From: JBHGYD01 sp041920415
GTDB lineage: Bacteria; Bacillota; Bacilli; Bacillales; Anoxybacillaceae
NCBI GenBank assembly: GCA_041920415.1
Contig: JBHGYD010000031.1
Span: 1 to 64,000 of the forward strand
Length of the DNA: 64,000 nt
Direction of reading: 5' to 3'
The notes under the pieces were generated by a model. The model did not search any database, had not been told where the DNA came from, and saw only the letters and a list, made by a program, of their open reading frames with translations. The position numbers were made by a program, and so were the translations under genes. This document shows, piece by piece, positions 50,378 through 59,649 of this stretch (position 1 is its first letter; every line of letters begins with the position of its first letter).

Positions 50378-50406
50378 TTTGATATAGAAACATTCGTTGG
50401 TAGAAT
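50378..50406 (+). promoter_or_regulatory. Sigma-A promoter of hemE-hemH-hemY
   Basis: TTTGAT (50378-50383) and TAGAAT (50401-50406) with a 17-bp spacer, 31 bp before the hemE start. Confidence 0.55.
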
Positions 50407-50436
50407 AAACATGAGAAATAAGAAAGGCGGATGAAT

Positions 50437-51480
50437 ATGACGAACCCAACGTTTAACGATACATTTTTACGTGCTTGTCGCGGTGAAAAAACCGAATATG
50501 TCCCGGTTTGGTATATGAGGCAAGCGGGTCGTTCGCAGCCAGAGTATCGCGCATTAAAAGAAAAATATTCTTTATTCGAGATTACGCATCAACCAGAACT
50601 TTGCGCATATGTCACTCGCTTACCGGTGGAACAGTACAATGTCGATGCGGCAATTTTATACAAAGATATTATGTCACCGCTTCCAGCGATCGGTGTGGAA
50701 GTGGAGATTAAAGCTGGAATTGGACCAGTCATTTCCAATCCGATTCGTTCACTTGCTGATGTCGAAAAGCTCGGGGAAATCAATCCGGAAGAAGACGTAC
50801 CGTATGTGTTAGAGACAATTAAGTTACTCACAACAGAACAGCTGAATGTTCCATTAATTGGGTTTGCTGGAGCACCGTTTACGTTAGCGAGCTATATGAT
50901 TGAAGGTGGACCGTCGAAAAATTACAATAAAACAAAAGCGTTTATGTACGCAGAACCAAAAGCATGGTTTGCGTTAATGGACAAGCTTGCGGATATGACG
51001 ATTCGTTATGTAAAAGCGCAAATTCACGCAGGCGCAAAAGCCATCCAAATTTTTGATTCATGGGTTGGCGCAGTTAACGTGGAAGATTATCGTTATTTTA
51101 TTAAACCGACGATGGAGCGCATCTTCTCCGCATTACGTGAAGAACATGTACCGCTTATTATGTTCGGAGTCGGGGCGAGCCATTTAGCGAAAGAATGGAA
51201 TGATTTGCCGCTTGACGTCATCGGTTTAGATTGGCGGTTGTCGATTCGCGAGGCGCGCGCGAACGGCATTACAAAAGCAATTCAAGGAAATTTAGATCCA
51301 GCTGTGTTGCTTGCACCGTGGGAAGTAATTGAACAGAGAGTCAAACAGATTTTAGACCAAGGAATGGAACAGCCGGGCTATGTGTTTAATTTAGGTCATG
51401 GTATTTTCCCGGACATTAAACCAGAGACATTAAAACGATTGACTGCATTCATTCATGAATATACATCGCAAAATCGTTAA
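50437..51480 (+). CDS. hemE: Uroporphyrinogen decarboxylase HemE
   Basis: The 347-residue TIM barrel has the signatures PVWYMRQAGRSQPEYR and GFAGAPFTLASYMIEGG; Asp of KDIMSPL is the conserved catalytic region. It converts uroporphyrinogen III to coproporphyrinogen III. The ATG at 50437 is six bases after AAAGGCGG; the ATG at 50431 abuts that site. It is the first gene of hemE-hemH-hemY. Confidence 0.95.
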   Translation: MTNPTFNDTFLRACRGEKTEYVPVWYMRQAGRSQPEYRALKEKYSLFEITHQPELCAYVTRLPVEQYNVDAAILYKDIMSPLPAIGVEVEIKAGIGPVISNPIRSLADVEKLGEINPEEDVPYVLETIKLLTTEQLNVPLIGFAGAPFTLASYMIEGGPSKNYNKTKAFMYAEPKAWFALMDKLADMTIRYVKAQIHAGAKAIQIFDSWVGAVNVEDYRYFIKPTMERIFSALREEHVPLIMFGVGASHLAKEWNDLPLDVIGLDWRLSIREARANGITKAIQGNLDPAVLLAPWEVIEQRVKQILDQGMEQPGYVFNLGHGIFPDIKPETLKRLTAFIHEYTSQNR

Positions 51481-51496
51481 TGAGGTGTTTACAGAG

Positions 51497-52432
51497 ATGA
51501 AAAAGAAAAAAATGGGTTTGCTCGTGATGGCATACGGCACCCCATATAAAGAAGATGATATCGAACGGTATTATACGCACATTCGTCACGGCAGAAAACC
51601 GTCTTCTGAACTGCTCAAAGATTTAAAAGAACGTTACGAGGCGATCGGCGGCATTTCTCCGCTAGCGAAAATTACGTTACAACAAGCAGAGCAGTTAGAA
51701 AGACGGTTAAACGAAATTCAAAATGAAATTGAATTTAAAATGTATTTAGGATTAAAACATATCGAACCGTTTGTCGAAGATGCAGTGCAGCAAATGCATG
51801 CAGATGGAATCAATGAAGCGATTAGCATCGTTCTTGCTCCGCACTTTTCCACGTTTAGCATCCAATCGTACAATGCACGTGCGAAAGCGGAAGCAGAAAA
51901 ATTAGGCGGTCCGATGATCCACGCAATTGAAAGTTGGTATCAAGAACCGAAATTTATTGACTATTGGGTCGACAAAGTGAAAGAAGTATATGAACAAATG
52001 AGCGACGTGGAACGAGAAAAGGCGGTACTTATTGTGTCGGCACATAGTTTGCCAGAGAAAATTATTGCCGCTGGTGATCCATATCCACAGCAATTGCAAG
52101 AAACAGCTGATTTGATTGCGAAAAAAGCAGGCGTGCAGCACTACGCGGTTGGCTGGCAAAGTGCCGGAAACACGCCTGAGCCTTGGCTTGGACCGGATGT
52201 ACAGGATTTAACAAGACACTTGCATAAGGAAAAAGGGTATACATCATTTGTCTATATTCCGGTCGGATTTGTTGCTGAACATTTAGAAGTGCTTTATGAT
52301 AATGATATCGAATGTAAAAACGTGACTGATGAAATCGGTGCAAAGTATTACAGACCGGAAATGCCGAATGCGCAACCTCGCTTTATTGACGCATTAGCAA
52401 CGGTCGTTTTAAAACAGGTAAAACTGATGTAA
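51497..52432 (+). CDS. hemH: Coproporphyrin III ferrochelatase HemH (CpfC)
   Basis: The 311-residue chelatase has MGLLVMAYGTPYKEDDIERYYTHIRHG at the N-terminus (Tyr next to the metal site), the iron-binding histidine in VSAHSLPEKI and the glutamate in GFVAEHLEVLYDNDIE. It inserts iron into coproporphyrin III, as in other Firmicutes. The ATG at 51497 is nine bases after GAGGTG. That ribosome binding region is exactly complementary to a repeat upstream of ecsA. Confidence 0.95.
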   Translation: MKKKKMGLLVMAYGTPYKEDDIERYYTHIRHGRKPSSELLKDLKERYEAIGGISPLAKITLQQAEQLERRLNEIQNEIEFKMYLGLKHIEPFVEDAVQQMHADGINEAISIVLAPHFSTFSIQSYNARAKAEAEKLGGPMIHAIESWYQEPKFIDYWVDKVKEVYEQMSDVEREKAVLIVSAHSLPEKIIAAGDPYPQQLQETADLIAKKAGVQHYAVGWQSAGNTPEPWLGPDVQDLTRHLHKEKGYTSFVYIPVGFVAEHLEVLYDNDIECKNVTDEIGAKYYRPEMPNAQPRFIDALATVVLKQVKLM

Positions 52433-52448
52433 AGAAGGCGATGGGACA

Positions 52449-53876
52449 GTGAGTGATGAAAAACGAACGGTTGTCATTATCGGAGGCGGAATTACAGGAA
52501 TAACCGCTGCTTATTATTTGCAAAAGACCATAAAAGAACAACAACTACCGATTGAATGTAAGTTAGTCGAAGCAACTCACCGATTAGGTGGAAAAATACA
52601 AACTGTTGTTCGAGATGGATTTGTGATTGAGCGTGGACCTGACTCATTTTTAGCGCGGAAATTAAGCGCTTCACGCCTCATTCACGAAGTAGGGCTACAA
52701 AACGAAATCGTTCATAACGCGACAGGAAAATCGTATATACTCGTCAATGGAAAATTGTATCCGATACCAGGTGGGGCAGTCATGGGAATTCCGACGAAAA
52801 TACGCCCATTTGTGACGACGGGGTTATTTTCTCCGCTTGGTAAATTGCGGGCGGCCTTTGATTTCGTTTTACCTCCAACAAAGACAGAAGGAGATTTGTC
52901 TTTAGGACAATTTTTCCGTCGAAGACTTGGAGATGAGGTCGTCGAAAATTTAATCGAGCCGCTCTTATCAGGTATTTATGCGGGAGATATTGACCAATTA
53001 AGTTTAATGGCGACATTCCCACAATTTTTCCATATTGAACAAAAGCACGGTAGCCTTGTGCTAGGAGCGAAACGAACGACACCGAAGTCGGAAAGACAAA
53101 GTAGAAAAGGAGCGTTTCAAACATTAAAAACAGGGCTTCAATCATTAGTAGATGAAGTCGAAAAAAGACTAAAGCCTGGAAGTGTTGTCAAAGGGATTCG
53201 TGTCGAGAAAGTGGAGGTACAACGTACGAACTATCGCTTGCGATTAAGCAACGGAGAAATATGGACAGCGGACAGCGTCATTGTTACCACTCCGCATCAA
53301 ACGGTACCAGCGATGTTTTCCGATTACGCTTTTTTTGAACCGTTTAAAGCGGTACCAGCAACCTCTGTGGCGACGGTCGCACTCGCGTTTCCAGAAAGTG
53401 CGATTGAACAAGATATCGATGGAACTGGTTTTGTTGTATCGCGTCGAAGCGATTATACGATTACGGCTTGTACATGGACGCATAAAAAATGGCCGCATAG
53501 TGCGCCAAAAGGGAAAGCGTTGCTACGTTGTTATGTCGGACGACCAGGAGATGAAGCGATTGTTGAACAATCTGATGACGAAATTGTAAATATAGTAATG
53601 GATGATTTAAATAAAATCATGCGCATTACTGGTCGTCCTGAATTTTCCATCGTATCAAGATGGAAAGAAGCGATGCCGCAGTATACAGTGGGGCATAAAG
53701 AACGGATTGAGGCGATTAAAAAGAATATGGCAGAGCAACTTCCAGGCGTGTTTTTAGCAGGATGTTCGTATGAAGGATTAGGGTTGCCAGATTGTATTGA
53801 CCAAGGCGAAGAAGCGGTAAAAAAAGTGCTTGATTACTTACAAGCGAATAAACGAGAAACAGTGGAGGTTAACTAA
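52449..53876 (+). CDS. hemY: Coproporphyrinogen III oxidase HemY (CgoX)
   Basis: The 475-residue FAD enzyme has TVVIIGGGITGITAAYYLQK, RLGGKIQTVVRDGFVIERGPDSF, and the C-terminal FLAGCSYEGLGLPDCIDQGEEA. It oxidises coproporphyrinogen III to coproporphyrin III, the substrate of HemH. It starts at GTG 52449, 16 bp after hemH, and is the last gene of the operon; a terminator-like stem follows. Confidence 0.94.
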   Translation: MSDEKRTVVIIGGGITGITAAYYLQKTIKEQQLPIECKLVEATHRLGGKIQTVVRDGFVIERGPDSFLARKLSASRLIHEVGLQNEIVHNATGKSYILVNGKLYPIPGGAVMGIPTKIRPFVTTGLFSPLGKLRAAFDFVLPPTKTEGDLSLGQFFRRRLGDEVVENLIEPLLSGIYAGDIDQLSLMATFPQFFHIEQKHGSLVLGAKRTTPKSERQSRKGAFQTLKTGLQSLVDEVEKRLKPGSVVKGIRVEKVEVQRTNYRLRLSNGEIWTADSVIVTTPHQTVPAMFSDYAFFEPFKAVPATSVATVALAFPESAIEQDIDGTGFVVSRRSDYTITACTWTHKKWPHSAPKGKALLRCYVGRPGDEAIVEQSDDEIVNIVMDDLNKIMRITGRPEFSIVSRWKEAMPQYTVGHKERIEAIKKNMAEQLPGVFLAGCSYEGLGLPDCIDQGEEAVKKVLDYLQANKRETVEVN

Positions 53877-53896
53877 TAAGAGTTAACCTCTTTACT
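53865..53896 (+). terminator. Terminator of the hem operon
   Basis: GAGGTTAACT-AATAAG-AGTTAACCTC stem overlapping the stop codon; the following TTTACTTTTA is only partly T-rich. Confidence 0.6.
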
Positions 53897-53931
53897 TTTA
53901 TTTACAAATGTGATACGATGACATTACCGAA

Positions 53932-53954
53932 TGACCAAATTGTTCATTTAGTCA
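53932..53954 (+). promoter_or_regulatory. YhgD (TetR) operator before yhgD
   Basis: An imperfect 23-bp palindrome TGACCAAAT ... ATTTAGTCA. Read on the other strand it matches the site before yhgE (54573-54595) at 21 of 23 positions. It lies between a TTTACT-17-TACGAT promoter and the start codon, so autorepression is expected. Confidence 0.7.
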
Positions 53955-53972
53955 ATTTAAAGGATGAGGAAT

Positions 53973-54545
53973 ATGTCAGTCAATCGAAAACAGCAAATTA
54001 TTGATGCGGCAACGAAATCTTTTTCGTTATTCGGTTATAAGGCAACGACGATGGAGCAAGTCGCAAAACTTGCCAATGTCGGGAAAGGGACGATTTATAC
54101 GTTTTTTAAAAACAAAGAAGAACTGTTTGACGAAATCATTTCTACATTAATTTGTGAAATGAAAGAAGCCGCTGAACAAGTGATGGACCCTGAACGACCT
54201 TTTTTTGAAAATGTTCATCGAGCCCTATATCGCATTTTAGAGTTTCGTAAACAGCATCAACTAACTATCAAGCTGTTTCAAGAAGAACGAGATATGGGCA
54301 CACCTGCCGTTCAAGAAGTGATGAAAAAATTAGAACAGGCCATTATTGCTTATATTCGCGAAAAAATTGAGGCAGCGATGAAAAAAGGAGAAATTCGTCA
54401 TTGTGATGCAGAAATGACGGCCTTTTTAATGCTAAAAATGTATATCGCTCTCATTTTTGATTGGGAAAAAGAACATAAGCCGCTGACGAAAGAGAAAATC
54501 GCTGAACTGTTTGAGCTGTATTTTTTGAAAGGATTGTCGAAGTAG
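53973..54545 (+). CDS. yhgD: TetR family regulator YhgD
   Basis: The 190-residue TetR protein has a helix-turn-helix at about 8-50 (QQIIDAATKSFSLFGYKATTMEQVAKLANVGKGTIYTFFKNKEEL) and an all-helical ligand domain. It corresponds to B. subtilis YhgD and sits before yhgE, as there. The two share a 23-bp operator, so it should repress itself and yhgE. The ATG at 53973 is nine bases after AAAGGA. Confidence 0.88.
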   Translation: MSVNRKQQIIDAATKSFSLFGYKATTMEQVAKLANVGKGTIYTFFKNKEELFDEIISTLICEMKEAAEQVMDPERPFFENVHRALYRILEFRKQHQLTIKLFQEERDMGTPAVQEVMKKLEQAIIAYIREKIEAAMKKGEIRHCDAEMTAFLMLKMYIALIFDWEKEHKPLTKEKIAELFELYFLKGLSK

Positions 54546-54572
54546 ATAGTCCTTCTTCTTTTTTTGTAAAAA

Positions 54573-54595
54573 TGACTAAATGAACAAAATGGTCA
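54573..54595 (+). promoter_or_regulatory. YhgD (TetR) operator before yhgE
   Basis: TGACTAAAT-GAAC-AAAATGGTCA, a near-palindrome, 24 bp before the yhgE start. It is the second copy of the site found before yhgD, in opposite orientation. Confidence 0.7.
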
Positions 54596-54618
54596 AATTT
54601 CTAGAAAGGGGGTTCCGT

Positions 54619-57024
54619 ATGCGAGGCATCTCATTATTTTTACAAGAGTTAAAGGCGATAGTGACGAACCGAAAAGTTCTTATCCCCGTTATTGCTGTGC
54701 TATTTATTCCCATTATGTATAGCGGTATGTTATTATGGGGATTTTGGGACCCATACGGCCATTTAGAAAGATTGCCAGTTGCTGTGGTAAATAAAGATAA
54801 AGGTGCAACTTTTAATGGGGAACAACTAAAAATAGGAGATGAATTTGTAGAGAATTTAAAAGAAAATAAGAAGTTCTCCTGGAAGTTTGTTGATGAGAAG
54901 GAAGGAGAAAAGGGATTAAAAAATCGTAAATACTACCTATTAATAAAAATCCCAGAAAACTTCTCAAAAAACGCAACAACGTTACAGGACCTACATCCTC
55001 ATAAAATGGAGCTCATTTATATGCCAAATGAGAGCATGAACTTTTTGGCAACACAAATCGGCAATAGAGCAGTTGAAAAAATGAAGGAAGATATGGCCGA
55101 TACATTGACGGAAACATACGCAAAAACGATGTTGGAAAACATCAAAAAAATGGCGAAAGGACTCGGCTCTGCAAGTGAAGGTGCAGAGAAAATACACGAT
55201 GGCATTCATTCCGCAAAAACTGGAACGGTTAAGCTGAAAGATGGGCTCTATTCAGCTAAAAACGGCGCATACCAACTTCACAATGGAGCTGTTTCTGCGG
55301 AACATGGCGCTCAAGAAATTTATAGCCATTTAAAGGTGTTGGCTGAAAAATCACTTGTTTTCAAAAACGGGTTGCAATCAGCCGCTTCTGGAGCAGATCG
55401 TCTAAACGGTGGAATGAATCAGCTAAATGATGGATTTGGCCGCATGGTAGAAGGACAAAAGAAATTGCTTGACGGAGCGGAAAAAGCGAGAAACGGCTCT
55501 CAACAATTAGCTGACGGATTAAAGCAATCGCTTAACGGAATGAAACAAATGAACGAAAAAATTCCTCAGTTAACAAACGGTGCAGCACAATTAAGTAGCG
55601 GAGTTAGCAATCTTTCTACGGCTCTAGGACAATGGGAGCAAGGAGCGGAAAGTACAAAAACAGGAGCAGCGCAAGTAAGCACTGGACTTGAACAGTTGAC
55701 GTCCCAGCTTGATAACATGATTGCTCAAACGGCCGATCCTCAGCAAAAAGCGGCATTGGAAGCATTGCGAGCGAATGTAAAGCAACTTGCCGAGGGAAGT
55801 AAGCAAGTATCCAATGGAATTAGCCAACTTTCCGAAAAAGCAACGGCATTAAAAGAAGGAGCCGATCGACTTTCTTCCGGTGCAGCTCAATTGTATAACG
55901 GAAACCTCGCATTAAGTGAGGGTATAAAGCGTTTAATTGCGGGGCAAGAACAACTTGTCGCTGGTGCGGAAACATTAGCCAATGGACAAAGTAATCTTGC
56001 TCAAGGATTGATGACATTCGGTGAAAAAATGAACGAAGCAAAAAGCGGAATGACTCAGCTTATGAGTGGAAGCGGTCAATTGTCAGCAGGTCTACATGAA
56101 CTTGCTTCCGGCTCTAACAAACTACAAGATGGAACAAATCAGCTTGCTTCCGGATCTGGACAATTGGCAACTGGAATGGTGAAACTTGCTGATGGATTAG
56201 GAAATTTATCGAATGGAATGGATCAACTTTCTAGCGGGTCTGAGCAATTGATGAAGGGGATGACGAAGTTAGACAAAGGTTCAGGCGAGTTGGCAACAAA
56301 GCTGAAAGATGGGGCAAAAGACGCAGATAATGTCAAAGCCAACAAAAATGTATACGATATGTTTGCAAAACCAATTAAAATAAAAAACAAAAAAATAAAC
56401 GAAGTTCCTAACTATGGAACGGGAATTACTCCGTATTTCTTATCATTGGGCTTGTTTGTCGGCGCGTTACTAATGTCTATTGTGTTTCCGCTTCGTGAGC
56501 CTGCGGGGATACCGAAAACGGGAATTAGCTGGTTTATTGGTAAATTTAGCGTTTTATTGATCATTGGAATGATGCAAGCAACAATTGCTGATATCATTTT
56601 ACTTGGTGGATTAGGCATTGAGGTACAAAGTATACCAAAATTTATCTTGTTTACGATTGTAACAAGTTTAACGTTTATTGCTTTAATTCAGTTGCTTGTC
56701 ACAACGTTAGGAGACGCGGGACGATTTGTTGGTATCGTTATACTCATTTTACAATTAACAACAAGTGCCGGTACGTTCCCGGTAGAGTTAATTCCAAAAG
56801 CATTGCAGCCGTTTCATAAATGGTTGCCGATGAGTTATTCCGTGTCTGGATTTAGGGCCGTCATTTCAAGCGGTGATTTTGCGTTTATGTGGAAAAATGT
56901 GTTTATTTTACTTGTATTTATGCTCATCTTTATCTTAGGAACAATTCTGTACTTCACGGTCCAACATAAACGAAAATTTTACAAAGTTGTGCAAGATACG
57001 ACAGAAGCTCCTAAGGCATTGTAG
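54619..57024 (+). CDS. yhgE: YhgE/Pip domain membrane protein
   Basis: The 801-residue protein has one N-terminal membrane helix (VLIPVIAVLFIPIMYSGMLLWGFWDPYG), an extracytoplasmic region of ~570 residues, and five or six membrane segments at the C-terminus of the ABC-2 type. From about residue 190 to 570 it has repeats of the form L-x(2)-G-x(3)-L-x(2)-G (ASGSGQLATG, LSSGAAQLYNG), which predict a long alpha-helical coiled coil. Pip-type proteins serve as phage receptors in lactococci, and relatives belong to type VII secretion loci. AGAAAGGGGG precedes the ATG; longer starts overlap the operator. Confidence 0.88.
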   Translation: MRGISLFLQELKAIVTNRKVLIPVIAVLFIPIMYSGMLLWGFWDPYGHLERLPVAVVNKDKGATFNGEQLKIGDEFVENLKENKKFSWKFVDEKEGEKGLKNRKYYLLIKIPENFSKNATTLQDLHPHKMELIYMPNESMNFLATQIGNRAVEKMKEDMADTLTETYAKTMLENIKKMAKGLGSASEGAEKIHDGIHSAKTGTVKLKDGLYSAKNGAYQLHNGAVSAEHGAQEIYSHLKVLAEKSLVFKNGLQSAASGADRLNGGMNQLNDGFGRMVEGQKKLLDGAEKARNGSQQLADGLKQSLNGMKQMNEKIPQLTNGAAQLSSGVSNLSTALGQWEQGAESTKTGAAQVSTGLEQLTSQLDNMIAQTADPQQKAALEALRANVKQLAEGSKQVSNGISQLSEKATALKEGADRLSSGAAQLYNGNLALSEGIKRLIAGQEQLVAGAETLANGQSNLAQGLMTFGEKMNEAKSGMTQLMSGSGQLSAGLHELASGSNKLQDGTNQLASGSGQLATGMVKLADGLGNLSNGMDQLSSGSEQLMKGMTKLDKGSGELATKLKDGAKDADNVKANKNVYDMFAKPIKIKNKKINEVPNYGTGITPYFLSLGLFVGALLMSIVFPLREPAGIPKTGISWFIGKFSVLLIIGMMQATIADIILLGGLGIEVQSIPKFILFTIVTSLTFIALIQLLVTTLGDAGRFVGIVILILQLTTSAGTFPVELIPKALQPFHKWLPMSYSVSGFRAVISSGDFAFMWKNVFILLVFMLIFILGTILYFTVQHKRKFYKVVQDTTEAPKAL

Positions 57025-57041
57025 TCCTTAGGAGTTTTTTG
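57007..57041 (+). terminator. Terminator of yhgE
   Basis: CTCCTAAGG / CCTTAGGAG stem overlapping the stop codon, followed by TTTTTTG. Confidence 0.85.
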
Positions 57042-57078
57042 TTAAAAAATTGTTTTGAAACTTTTGAAGATTATTAGT

Positions 57079-57127
57079 TGAATGTTTGGGAAAAGTACAT
57101 TATAATTCCAATATGAAAACGATTTCA
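57079..57127 (+). promoter_or_regulatory. Promoter and operator of the LacI-family gene
   Basis: TTGAAT (57079-57084) and TATAAT (57101-57106), 16-bp spacer. The operator TGAAAACGATTTCA at 57114-57127 matches the cre/LacI consensus at 14 of 14 positions and sits at the transcription start, suggesting autorepression. Confidence 0.75.
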
Positions 57128-57175
57128 GTAACCCGAGGAGGTGTTACATGGTTGCAAGCAAGGAGGTAAGTAAGT

Positions 57176-58189
57176 ATGTCAACGATTGAAGATGTAGCTA
57201 AATTGGCTGGGCTGTCGCGAACGACAGTATCAAGGGTGATTAACAACCACCCATATGTGTCCGAGGATAAGCGGAAATTAGTGATTGAGGCGATGAACAA
57301 ACTTGGGTATGTCCCAAACTCTTCGGCCAGAAGTTTGCGAAGCCAAAAAACGGATGTCATTGCTTTGTTCGTTCCAAGAATTATGAATCCGTTTTTCAGC
57401 CAATTAGTCGAGTCAATGGAAATCGCCGCTGCTGAGCATGGCTACCAACTGATTATTTGTCAAACAAGGTATTCACCAGAAAAAGAATTAAACTACATGA
57501 ATCTTTTGAAAATGAAACAGGTGGATGGTGTCATTCTTGCCTCGATTCAAAATGATTGGAAGATGCTCGAGCCTTTTCTTGACTATGGTCCGATTGTGCT
57601 ATGTAACGAATTTGATGAACAAGCAAATGTTCCATCGGTAATGCTTGATCAAGTGCATGGTGGCTACATAGCGACAAAGCATCTGCTTGAACAAGGTCAT
57701 CGACGAATTGCTTATTGCAGTGGCAGCACAAGAAGCAATGTCGCCAGCCATCGGGAAATTGGTTTTCGAAAAGCACTTGCAGAATACGGAATTGAGTTTG
57801 ATGAACGGTATGCGTTTCGGAATGCTCTTCGTAGCGAAGATGGCAGGCGTGTCTTTTATGAAATGATAGCGCTTTCCAAACCGCCAACGGCTGTATTTAC
57901 TGGCAGTGATGAAGTAGCTGCCGGAATTATTTCTGAGGCGAACAAACATGGGTATCTTGTTCCAGAACAACTTGCCGTAGTTGGTTTTGATAATCAAGCG
58001 ATTACCGAGCTAATGGAGCCAACGATTACAACTGTTCATCAACCAGTGGGGCAGATGGCACAAAAGGCGCTCGAGATTATGATCGAAAAAATTCATTCAC
58101 GAAAATATCGGCAGCGCGAAGTATATGAATTTCCACTAAAATTGATTATAAGAGAGTCGACTGTTTCAACTAAGCTTGTAAACTTGTAA
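57176..58189 (+). CDS. LacI-family regulator of the maltodextrin genes
   Basis: The 337-residue protein has a LacI DNA-binding domain (TIEDVAKLAGLSRTTVSRVINNHPYVSEDKR, then the hinge PNSSARSLRSQKT) and a periplasmic-binding-like sensor domain with FTGSDEVAAGII and VVGFDNQAI. It lies directly upstream of malEFG and probably answers to maltodextrins (MdxR/MalR-like). Operators of matching type occur before itself, malE and msmX. AAGGAGGTAAG precedes the ATG. Confidence 0.85.
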   Translation: MSTIEDVAKLAGLSRTTVSRVINNHPYVSEDKRKLVIEAMNKLGYVPNSSARSLRSQKTDVIALFVPRIMNPFFSQLVESMEIAAAEHGYQLIICQTRYSPEKELNYMNLLKMKQVDGVILASIQNDWKMLEPFLDYGPIVLCNEFDEQANVPSVMLDQVHGGYIATKHLLEQGHRRIAYCSGSTRSNVASHREIGFRKALAEYGIEFDERYAFRNALRSEDGRRVFYEMIALSKPPTAVFTGSDEVAAGIISEANKHGYLVPEQLAVVGFDNQAITELMEPTITTVHQPVGQMAQKALEIMIEKIHSRKYRQREVYEFPLKLIIRESTVSTKLVNL

Positions 58190-58227
58190 CGTATAGGTTA
58201 TGAAATCGATATCTGAAATCGTTTACT
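58176..58227 (+). promoter_or_regulatory. malE promoter with two tandem operators
   Basis: TTGTAA (58176-58181) and TATGAA (58199-58204) with 17-bp spacing. Two operator half-sets follow in tandem: TGAAATCGATATCT (58201-58214) and TGAAATCGTTTACT (58214-58227), each 13 of 14 to the cre/LacI consensus. The first overlaps the -10 box, so binding should block transcription. Confidence 0.65.
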
Positions 58228-58247
58228 AGATATAAGGGGGTATAATG

Positions 58248-59561
58248 ATGAAAAAGGCAATGAAATTATCATCAGCGATGTTAGCGCTTACACTTGGATT
58301 AACAGCATGCTCTAGTGGTGAAAACGCAAACGAAGGAGCAAAAGATAAAAAAGACGATCAAAAAGCAGGGAAATCAGGAGAAGTCGTCAAAATTGTTTAT
58401 GCGCGTGGTCAAGATTCTACAAAAGCAACAGAAAAAATCATTGAAGCGTTTGAAAATTCTCATCCAAACATTAAAGTTGAGTTTCGCGAAATGCCTGCTG
58501 ATACAGGGAAACAACACGATGCGTATGTAACGATGTTAAACTCTCAATCATCAGAAATTGATGTCATGGACCTTGACGTTGTTTGGCCAGCGGAATTCGC
58601 GCAAGCTGGTTATACATTGCCATTAGACCGTTTTATTGAGCAAGATGGAGTGGATTTAAGCAAATATAACCAAGGAGCATTAGCAGCGGGTAACTTTAAC
58701 GGCAAACAATGGGCGCTGCCAAAATTCATTGATGCGGGTATGTTGTTCTATCGCACCGATCTCGTTCCAAAAGACAAAGTGCCAAAAACATGGGATGAGT
58801 TGTTAGCTGCTGCGAAAGAATTGAAAGGAAAAGGCGGCACAAAATACGGATACTTAATGCAAGCGAAACAATATGAAGGATTAGTATGTAATGCCGTTGA
58901 ATTTATCGCTTCTTACGGTGGACAAATTGTTGATAAAAATAATAACGTGGTTATCAACAGTCCAGAGGCGATTAAAGGCTTGAAGAAAATGGTAGAAATT
59001 GTGAAGTCTGACGTCGTACCAAGCAACATTACGACATTCACAGAGCCAGAATCGCATACGGCCTTTATCGAAGGACAATCTCCTTTTATTCGTAACTGGC
59101 CTTATCAATATGCGTTAGCCAATGACAAAACACAATCAAAAATTGTTGGTAAAGTGGGCGTAGCGCCACTGCCAGCGGGTGACAAAGGTTCTGCAGCAAC
59201 ATTGGGCGGTTGGATGACAGCGATTAACAAATACTCTAAACATCCAAAAGAAGCATGGGAATTTGTGAAATTTATGACAGGACCAGAAGGCCAAAAAATT
59301 TCTGCCATTTACGGTGGGTTAGCTCCAACGCTTCCAGAACTATTTAAAGATCCAGATGTTTTAAAAGCGAATCCATTCTTTGGTGAAGAAGGATTTGTAA
59401 ACGCTCTAAATGCGGCAGTACCACGTCCTGTTGTTCCAAACTATCCAGAAGTATCGGAAATTATTCAAATCAACGTATCAAAAGCCCTTGCAGGAGAATT
59501 AACGGTTGAGCAAGCGGTTGCCAACATGGAAAAAGAAATTAAGGCAGCATTGAACAAATAA
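58248..59561 (+). CDS. Maltodextrin-type ABC transporter substrate-binding lipoprotein
   Basis: The 437-residue extracellular lipoprotein has lipobox LTAC (Cys21), a Lys/Asp-rich linker, then a family-1 sugar-binding fold: RGQDSTKATEKIIEAFENSHPNIKVEF, DVMDLDVVWPAEFAQAGY and GGWMTAINKYSKHPKEAWEFVKFM. The neighbouring MalF/MalG-like permeases and LacI-type operators point to a malto-oligosaccharide; trehalose or sucrose cannot be excluded. ATG 58248 is seven bases after AAGGGGG (58245 is also an ATG). A long hairpin follows. Confidence 0.85.
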   Translation: MKKAMKLSSAMLALTLGLTACSSGENANEGAKDKKDDQKAGKSGEVVKIVYARGQDSTKATEKIIEAFENSHPNIKVEFREMPADTGKQHDAYVTMLNSQSSEIDVMDLDVVWPAEFAQAGYTLPLDRFIEQDGVDLSKYNQGALAAGNFNGKQWALPKFIDAGMLFYRTDLVPKDKVPKTWDELLAAAKELKGKGGTKYGYLMQAKQYEGLVCNAVEFIASYGGQIVDKNNNVVINSPEAIKGLKKMVEIVKSDVVPSNITTFTEPESHTAFIEGQSPFIRNWPYQYALANDKTQSKIVGKVGVAPLPAGDKGSAATLGGWMTAINKYSKHPKEAWEFVKFMTGPEGQKISAIYGGLAPTLPELFKDPDVLKANPFFGEEGFVNALNAAVPRPVVPNYPEVSEIIQINVSKALAGELTVEQAVANMEKEIKAALNK

Positions 59562-59580
59562 GCGCTGTTCAACGATTCCG

Positions 59581-59620
59581 TTAGCCTTCAGCTCGCTGTT
59601 CTGTCAGCACTGAAGGCTAA
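59581..59620 (+). terminator. Intra-operon hairpin between the binding protein and permease genes
   Basis: TTAGCCTTCAG / CTGAAGGCTAA with inner GCTG/CAGC. There is no T-tract, so it more likely stabilises the malE mRNA or limits read-through than ends transcription. Confidence 0.6.
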
Positions 59621-59649
59621 TATCCTTTATGTATAGGAGGGGAAGGCCT

